Source: Porogramme epimiltina (Eukaryota > Basidiomycota > Agaricomycetes > Polyporales > Polyporaceae). Taken from it: a stretch of DNA of 64,000 nucleotides. Made by a program: the position numbers and the translations under genes. The first letter of the stretch is position 1, and each line of letters begins with the position of its first letter. The notes beneath the pieces were generated by a model, which had not been told where the DNA came from, did no database searches, and saw only the letters and a program-made list of their open reading frames with translations. This document shows positions 57,807-64,000 of this stretch, in pieces. Where the stretch lies: positions 1-64,000 of the forward strand of contig FTLJ01000191.1 of the NCBI GenBank assembly GCA_900155495.1. The letters run 5' to 3'.

Positions 57807-58984
57807 TTACTGCTCCTGCTCCTCGAGGAGCTCGATGTGGAAGGTGTCGTGTACGTCGAAGGTGGCGCCGATGAGCTTCGTGTCTTCCTCGGTCGCCCGC
57901 TCTCCACCCGAAACGTTCTCCTCCGCCGTCGGCTCCTCCCAGCCCCGCCACCACCATTCATCGTCGGCGTCTTCCGCATCTGGACTCCTCGCGTCGGGAT
58001 CCAGCGCGAGGTTCTCCATGAGGACGACCTCCTCAGACGGGTAGCGGAACACGACGCGCGGCCGCTCGGCGCCCGCAAAGTTGACCGACTTGCGCGTCCC
58101 CGAACCGCTCCGCTCCGCCGAGCCCGAGATCGCGCCCGCTTCGACTGTCGACGGATTCGCCTCATACACCTTCGGGCGCGAGACGAACGGCGAGCGGCCG
58201 CGCTCGTACGCGGGCGGCGCCGGTTGAGGCGAGTCGGAATCGTCGGAATCAGAGTCGCAGTCGCTGAAGGGGCTAGAGAGGCCATAGTAGTCGGGGTATC
58301 GCACGCGCGTGGCGAATGGAATGCAGCGCGAGTGTACGTGGGTGAGGGCTGTGTCCGTGGGGGAGGGGTGGCCATCGTCGGATCCGGCGTTCGAAGACTC
58401 GCTATCGCGACGGCGCAGGGCACGGGCCTCGACCGGGCAGGTGGCCTAGAGACATAACACGTGGGTTCGTTAGTCTTCGGTCACTGAATGGGAGGAAGAA
58501 GCGATGTACGTACAGCTTCGTTAAATGCGGTATTGATCCTCGTCAGTCGTTCCAGGGCTCCTTCCGTGTTCCACGCCGGAATGAGACCAACGTCACCCGT
58601 GCGAAGAACTCGCACGCGGACTGCGTACTCGTCCACCTCGGCGAGGATCTCGACGCGCTCGGCGGGCTCGACGTGGACCGGTTCGCGAGAGAAGGGGGGA
58701 GGAAGGAAACTTGACGAAGGGAAGGTATCCTTGGTGTAGAAGACGCCCGCCTTCGCATCTTGAGCAGCCGTGCTCCATGTGAGCGGGGGAGGGGAGTACA
58801 TTTTCTTGGAAGCCATTGGGGGAGAACCAGGAACGGGGGACAGAGAGCGGCGACGCCCTCTTTCTACCTCGAACTTTGGCATGTTAGCTTGTGATGAGCG
58901 CTGGAGGTCCTGGGTGGTGATATGGCGGAGGACGCGTGGGGAGCTGGAGCTGCGATACGAGACTTCAAATGGAACCGGCATCAT
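57807..58984 (-). CDS. Protein with SH3-like segment and possible PP1-docking motif
   Basis: Two exons (58984-58514, 58445-57807; 68-nt intron, phase 0) give 369 aa. Residues about 105-157 (ERVEILAEVDEYAVRVRVLR, then GLIPAWNTEGALERL) have the strand pattern of an SH3-like fold, with a conserved extension NTAFNEA that runs across the splice site into ATCPVEA. The C-terminal 200 residues are acidic and Ser/Pro-rich, with KSVNF near residue 277, which fits the RVxF type of protein phosphatase 1 docking sites, and an acidic DDEWWWRGWEE segment. I have seen similar fungal proteins described as SH3 proteins of unknown role; no firm family name can be given. Divergent from nothing obvious upstream; the gene itself is well supported. 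Confidence 0.75.
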
Positions 58985-60995
58985 GGCGGGCGAGGCGAGG
59001 GGCGTGGTAGGGAGGAGGCGGAGGTGTGTTGAGGGTGGTGCCGAGGCGCAAGTAGAGGGAGAGGCCGGGTATTAGGTTCGGAGGGATAATTTTAAGCGGG
59101 CGGGTGTGAAGATCGAGTGACGAAGAGTGTCGTGCTGATGGTGCGCGCGAGAGGTGCTCGGGAGCGGACAGACACAGCGACCGAGGGGACTGGAAGGACT
59201 CGTCAGTGTGCGGGAGGCGCATATATCCACATAAGCACTAACGTGAGGCCGACCGGACTTCGGGTTAGATGGTTATGTTGACTAAGCAGCTCGACGGATG
59301 GAGTGGATCGGCAGATGACGAGGCCGGAGAGGGCGGGGTAGGCGCTGGTGGTGAGTAAGGCGGTCCTGGAGGAGGAGCGCCGTCGGGGTCGAGAGTGGAG
59401 GCGTCGGGGGGAGCAGCGGGCGGGTGAGGGTGTCGTGTGCGATGCGGAAGACAGGGTCGAGGGGAGGGCAGCGTCGCAGCCGGGCTATATCAGCAGCGCC
59501 GTGGCCGGTAGCGTGCGGGCATGATTGACGCGGCCCGTCAGGTGTGCCATCGGCGGGCTGACGAGAAGGGCAAGCGTGGCTACGAAGGGACGAGAAGGTT
59601 CAGAAGATGTGGGGAGAACTCACATGGACAGCGCGCGGAGACGAAAGAGCTGATCGTGGCTGCCCCTTCCCCGCATTCTTCCCACCAGCCAGCAGCCGCC
59701 CGTGTGCAGCTGTGCCTGTTATGGGCCGCGATCGCTACCACCGGCCACAGACTGCGCCCCGCGGGAGACGGCGAGGGGGCTCCAGAGCAGCCCCAGCGGA
59801 GAGGGTGTGCCCCAGCCTGAGGGCTGTCCCCCGGACGTCCGCTATTGGCCTGCCCGCGCTGGCGCCCCCGACGACGTCCTGCCGTCCTCCCGTACTCCGA
59901 ACGCTCCACGACGTCCGTTGAACAGAGAAAGCGGGGTCGATGCCCTTCGGGGCGGGCTGACGGTTCCGTGCCAGGTTCGATGTGCACGTCCGAAGAGAAG
60001 GCCCGTTCCCCTCCCGCGCGCCCCTCCGGAGGACGCGACCGAGGGCCCGAGCGCGGTGTGTCGACCGTGTGTCAGTCCGCCCCCGACGCCGGTCACCTGC
60101 CCCGTTCAGGCAGCCCCCCGCGCTCGTCCACGGGCGCGACGCACCAATTAGGCTCCGGGGGCCCGTCCCGACGCCAAGTCCCCGTTGATACATTGTATTC
60201 GTGCCCCCGGCCGGCAAGAAGGCCTCTTCAGTTGGGTGGATACCTAACGTCGGGGGCACCGATCATGCCGCCGAGATCGAGCAGAGTACTGCACACGACC
60301 GGGCCTAAACTGAGGGTGTGGGACTTCGTTCGGGTGGCCCGTCCGGTGTGTCCGACAGAGTACGTACGAGCGACTTCTCACACCCATCCGATAGTGTGAG
60401 TACTGAGGTGTACAAGCCCACCGGTCGTCTACATCGAGTAATGCCCAGAACCCCCCGCGAAGGGCGGGCATACATCATCCTCATTGTACCCTCCAACCGC
60501 CTAGACCTCTGTTCAGTGAAGTCGCCGGAAATGAGACGCGGGCGAGGCAAGGAACAATCGGCCATCGAGCCGTTTCACGAGCCGTGTCCGAGGAATAAAT
60601 CCCTCAGCGATCATTTCTACGAGAGCTTAGAACGCACGGATCCCGGGCCCCTTCAAGGTTACCGGGATGTAGTGGTTTGGCGATGGATGACCTTGCTTTG
60701 TGGATCGTTTCGGAGAAGGCCGTCACGGTGTTTAACAAGAACAGAGGCCTCCAACCACTCAGTCCGAACCTTCGGCCGTAACGCTATCCTGGTGTGTGAA
60801 CACCGCAGCAGCAAAAAGTCAGATCGGACCGTGGTCATTGGCGATGACGCGCATGAAGCGGGTCGAATGAGCTAGAATTACGCGAACGTCGCTACGCCCA
60901 AGGCACACGTTGCTGCAGCCCGAGAACGAACCTAGACATGAGCCACGGCCACACGCGCAACGTCACGCAGCACACACCTCAGTCGGACTTCGGGC
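58985..60995. other. Intergenic, GC-rich region
   Basis: 2.0 kb between the SH3-like gene (starts at 58984, reverse strand) and the end of NCA2. The first several hundred bases are the promoter and leader of the SH3-like gene. The 59.5-60.9 kb part is GC-rich with overlapping frames on both strands and no recognisable protein, rRNA or tRNA. Confidence 0.5.
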
Positions 60996-63447
60996 TCAAG
61001 CCCCAGCCCGCCCCCACCCCAGCGGCTCCCCCCACGACCGCCACATGCGGTCCAGCACGCGCAGCTTGTCCGCCCGGCCCAGGCCCGGGTCCTCCAGGTC
61101 CGCCACGTCCTCCAGGAAGCCCTCGCGCAGCCGCGAGTCCGGCGGCAGCACCGTCTCCGCGTACCGCCGCAGGCGCGTCACCGACAGCAGCAGCAGCCCC
61201 GCCGTCAGCGGCGTCACCGCCGCCGTCCCGAGCGCCGCCGCGGGGGCCTTCTGCGCCGCGGGCACCGGGTGCGCGCGGCGGTGGTGCGGGGCGGGCTGCG
61301 CGGTGAGCAGCCGCTCGAGGCGCCTGTTTCCCCCCATTTCCCATTTCGCGGTTGGTTGGCGGTTCACGAGAACGAGACCCAAGAGCCGACGCGGATGCGC
61401 CGACGCAATGCGTGTGGGTGCGATGCGCGCGAGGAAAAGAAGGCCGCGTGAGAGTCAGAGATGTGCAGCGGGAGCAAGAGCGAGGGAGGGGAGGGCGGAC
61501 GGACCTCATCGTGAGCCAGACGCTGCCGCGCCTCGCTTTACCTCCGTACCGCCCACGGCCGACGCCGCCTGTCCACAGCGTCCCCGCGTACCCCGCCGCG
61601 GCGTACACGATCGCGAGCGCGGGCGCGACGCCCACGAACGCGAACGTGAGCTCCTGGCTCTTCAGAAGCTTGTCGATTCCGGAAAGCGCCTGGTTGATGT
61701 CGACCTACAAGTCCGTGATAGGCAGCGCCGTCATGCGAGCGCGACCCCGCCACAGAAGACATTTAGCATTAGACTCGGCGCCAGCGGTAGGCGCTGTATG
61801 TCGTCACACACCTTCGCTTTCTGGACTTGGATGAACAAAGAGCGGAGAAGAGTACCCTGGACGGCGGATCTGAGCGGGCTTTTGATGTCCTGCTCGTACA
61901 TCTGCATGACAGCGGTCAGGTCCCCGAGCTGGACCTGCCTTGACAGCGCCTGCAGCTGCGCCGGTTCGTAATGCAGTCTTTCCTGCGCAAGCGCCAGCGT
62001 CATGCGCTCTAACGACTATTCAGATGAAAATGCCGTCAGTCCTGGGGGGAAAGCCGTCGGACCCGACGCAAGGGCTCACGTCTAGATCCGCGCGGACGCT
62101 CTCCTTGGTGACGATGACGCCGTCGTCCCTCCCTGCGCGCACAGTGCGGACGATGCCGCGCAGGGGCTCCAAAACCCAGTCCTCCCAAAAGCCCATCGCC
62201 GTCGCAATCGCGTCCTTCGCCAGCTCTTCGAGGGAGGCGCGCGAGACGTATGCGGTGCGAATGGCATAGAGAGCGAGAGGGGGGAGGAGGACGAGTTGGG
62301 GCCAGAGGAGGGTAAGTCGCGAGGGCCGCTTCAGTTGACCCGTCCTGATCTCGGCCCTGTGCATCGAAGTGTGGGAGGGCAGGATGATGTTCGCGAGGGA
62401 GGAGAGCGACTGGAGGACGTCCCCGGGCATGGCGGAGTCCGCACCAAATGGCCGGACCTCCTCGCCACCGAGTACGGCTTGCAGGTAGTGCGCGAACTGT
62501 GCGAGGGCGAAGAGCGCCTCTTCGCTCCCTTTGGTCTCGAGCGCCGAGGCGAGGCGGTCGCGCAGGTCGACCAACATGCCGAGCATCTCCGCTCTCTCAT
62601 CACGAATTCGTGATAGCTCCTTGTGTTTGTACGCGCACTCACCCCGGGCGAGGTCCACAGGGAGCGTCGCAACGGTCCGGCATACGCGCGCCACGCCTTG
62701 CAACGTTTGTATGAAAGCCAGGGAGGCGGAGGTTGCAGCTCGTGCAGGTGAGGTGATCGATATTCGGGAAACGCTGTAGCCCGTAAGTGCGATGCTGTAG
62801 GGTTGACTGTGTAGGTGGGGGAAGAGTGCGAGTGTGAGAGTGTTTGGTCGTGGGGTGCCATCCGATGGGAAGAGTCGGCGGAGTGAGGAGGGCTTGAACG
62901 CGGAGGGATGTATGGGGATATTGCGACTCCGGAGTGTCGAGAAGACGACTTGAGACACGGTGGCGAGGCGAAGAGGTAACGCTACAGGGTCGCCTCAAGT
63001 CAACCCTAGATGCTATGACCAAGGGGGAGGGGACGCACTTTGCAGAAGGTAGTAAGCCACCTTTCTCCGCGACCTGTTCAATTCACTCCACCACTCCAGC
63101 TCGGTCTCCGCCTCGCTCGCCTCTTCTAATAGGGATTCTAACGCGTGCGCATACAGCCCGAGCGTGACCTTGCCCAGAACAGCTTGCCGTAACGTCTGCT
63201 CCTCCGCATCTCCCAGCTCCGCCGAAAGTAGTTGTTGGTCCTGTTCAAGGTATTGCAAGGAGCTGATACATTGACGGAGAGAGCTGAGTGATGGCGCTTG
63301 ATCTAGGTCGAGGAATATCCCCTGAAGGGTCTCCTTGGATCTAGTGGACGCAATTTGGACACCAGCCGCGTTACTAGTGGAGAGAGTATCTAGAGGTAAT
63401 GTCCTCTGGGAGAGATCCGACACAAAGTGAGAGACAAAGGTGGACAT
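60996..63447 (-). CDS. NCA2: NCA2, nuclear control of ATP synthase protein 2
   Basis: Five exons (63447-63039, 62993-62080, 62015-61812, 61704-61505, 61323-60996) give 684 aa. The conserved NCA2 core is clear: IRDERAEMLG, VTKESVRADLDSLERM, LGDLTAVMQMYEQDIKSPL (split here only for length), LLRSLFIQVQKAK, VDINQALSGIDKLLKSQELT and the hydrophobic FVGVAPALAIVY segment (about 530-550). Other membrane segments lie near 320 and in the C-terminal part. NCA2 is a mitochondrial membrane protein that in yeast helps control expression of the mitochondrial ATP6/ATP8 transcript. The last intron is 181 nt, longer than the others. The C-terminal exon is Ala/Arg-rich with a high GC content. Confidence 0.9.
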
Positions 63448-63756
63448 GGCCAGGAAGTAAGCCGCTTAGTTCATCGTGTGTGTCGTGGGGACGATTGTGG
63501 GAGTAGTGACAATCCAACTTCAACGTCGGTGACGCAACAGCCGCCCTGCGTCATGCTTGCTTGGCAGCAATTTCCACATAAGGTAGGTAATATATTGAAC
63601 ACCATGACGTCATACCACATATCCACCAAGAACTACTACAATTTTTGGACCACCTCCACACAGCCACTATTACTCAGCACTCGAACACAGCGGGACCTAA
63701 GATTTAATTGGATAGCGGGTCTGTGAGTCATCGAAGGAAGTGACTTGACTTAATCA

Positions 63757-64000
63757 CTAACCAGGAGGCGTGTAGTCCACAACAGTGTAGATGTTGGTCA
63801 CAATACCGGGATCAGTTTCTGATCACACATGTAAGCACTTGCATAATGTAGTTTATGGATCTATTACTCACCGGTGTATGCGCCTGGGAAGCTGACCGTG
63901 TCTGGAGTAGCATCGCCGCCCCCAGTAACCTCGATCTGGGCACAGCTCATCTACCGACGCACGGTCAATAACCTTGGAACGAGACATTAGGAAGCTCGAT
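63757..64000 (-). CDS. 3' end of an AA9 lytic polysaccharide monooxygenase gene (partial)
   Basis: Two exons are visible: 63950-63872 and 63818-63757, with the intron between them in phase. They code for CAQIEVTGGG, then TVSFPGAY and TDPGIVTNIY and end in DYTPPG. These are the C-terminal landmarks of AA9 (formerly GH61) copper enzymes, which cleave cellulose oxidatively outside the cell. The sequence stops without a linker or cellulose-binding module. Bases 63951-64000 look like intron, so the catalytic N-terminal His and the rest lie beyond the window. It supports a wood- or litter-decaying lifestyle. Confidence 0.85.

Noticed and set aside
59900..60800. Possible rRNA or rDNA-derived block
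   Set aside because: The GC-rich, punctuated look suggested rDNA, but no conserved rRNA core segments could be matched.
1..64000. tRNA genes, CRISPR arrays, intact transposase or reverse transcriptase genes
   Set aside because: I looked for cloverleaf-like boxes, regular repeats and the usual polymerase, integrase and transposase motifs and saw none that I could support by eye.

Overview
The window is nuclear DNA of a filamentous basidiomycete, most likely a wood-decay Agaricomycete. The evidence is genes cut by many 50-60 nt GT-AG introns, CT-rich leaders, a DUF6534 membrane protein, a fragment of an AA9 cellulose-oxidising enzyme, and several conserved fungal housekeeping genes. No rRNA, tRNA, CRISPR array or bacterial-type operon was seen. 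Exon structures below were built by hand from splice consensus, reading phase and family alignment from memory; nothing was searched.

Layout. 0.5-12.4 kb: a single-pass Ser-rich membrane protein, a secreted endonuclease/exonuclease/phosphatase-fold nuclease, CDC123 and a DUF6534 protein. 12.4-15.7 kb: no recognisable gene. 15.7-22.4 kb: three forward-strand TRI5-type (trichodiene-synthase family) terpene cyclases (TPS1-3) mixed with broken copies of a cyclase, a mitochondrial phosphate carrier and unidentified genes. 23.1-35.1 kb: an intact housekeeping block with a CDC25-type RasGEF, a nickel/cobalt transporter, a CTK2-like cyclin and PIG-U. 35.2-52.6 kb: five reverse-strand TRI5-type cyclases (TPS4-8), a dead P450, a dead phosphate carrier and gene relics. 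53.3-55.0 kb: an intact phosphate carrier. 55-57.8 kb: no confident gene. 57.8-63.4 kb: an SH3-like protein and NCA2. 63.76 kb to the end: the 3' end of an AA9 LPMO gene.

The main result is the array of eight apparently intact cyclase genes (305-321 aa) in about 37 kb. Both arms point inward towards the housekeeping block. All eight share five intron positions, including a 6-nt microexon that carries the Asn-Asp core of the Mg-binding NSE motif. They form two structural groups: A (TPS1, 2, 5, 8, all 305 aa with an 11-nt first exon) and B (TPS3, 6, 7 and the more divergent TPS4). Group A members TPS2, TPS5 and TPS8 each follow a phosphate-carrier copy in the same orientation; only the copy next to TPS8 is intact. 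This indicates repeated segmental duplication of a carrier-cyclase-relic block. The only oxidative tailoring gene in the array, a P450, is a pseudogene, so any further processing of the terpenes would depend on genes elsewhere.
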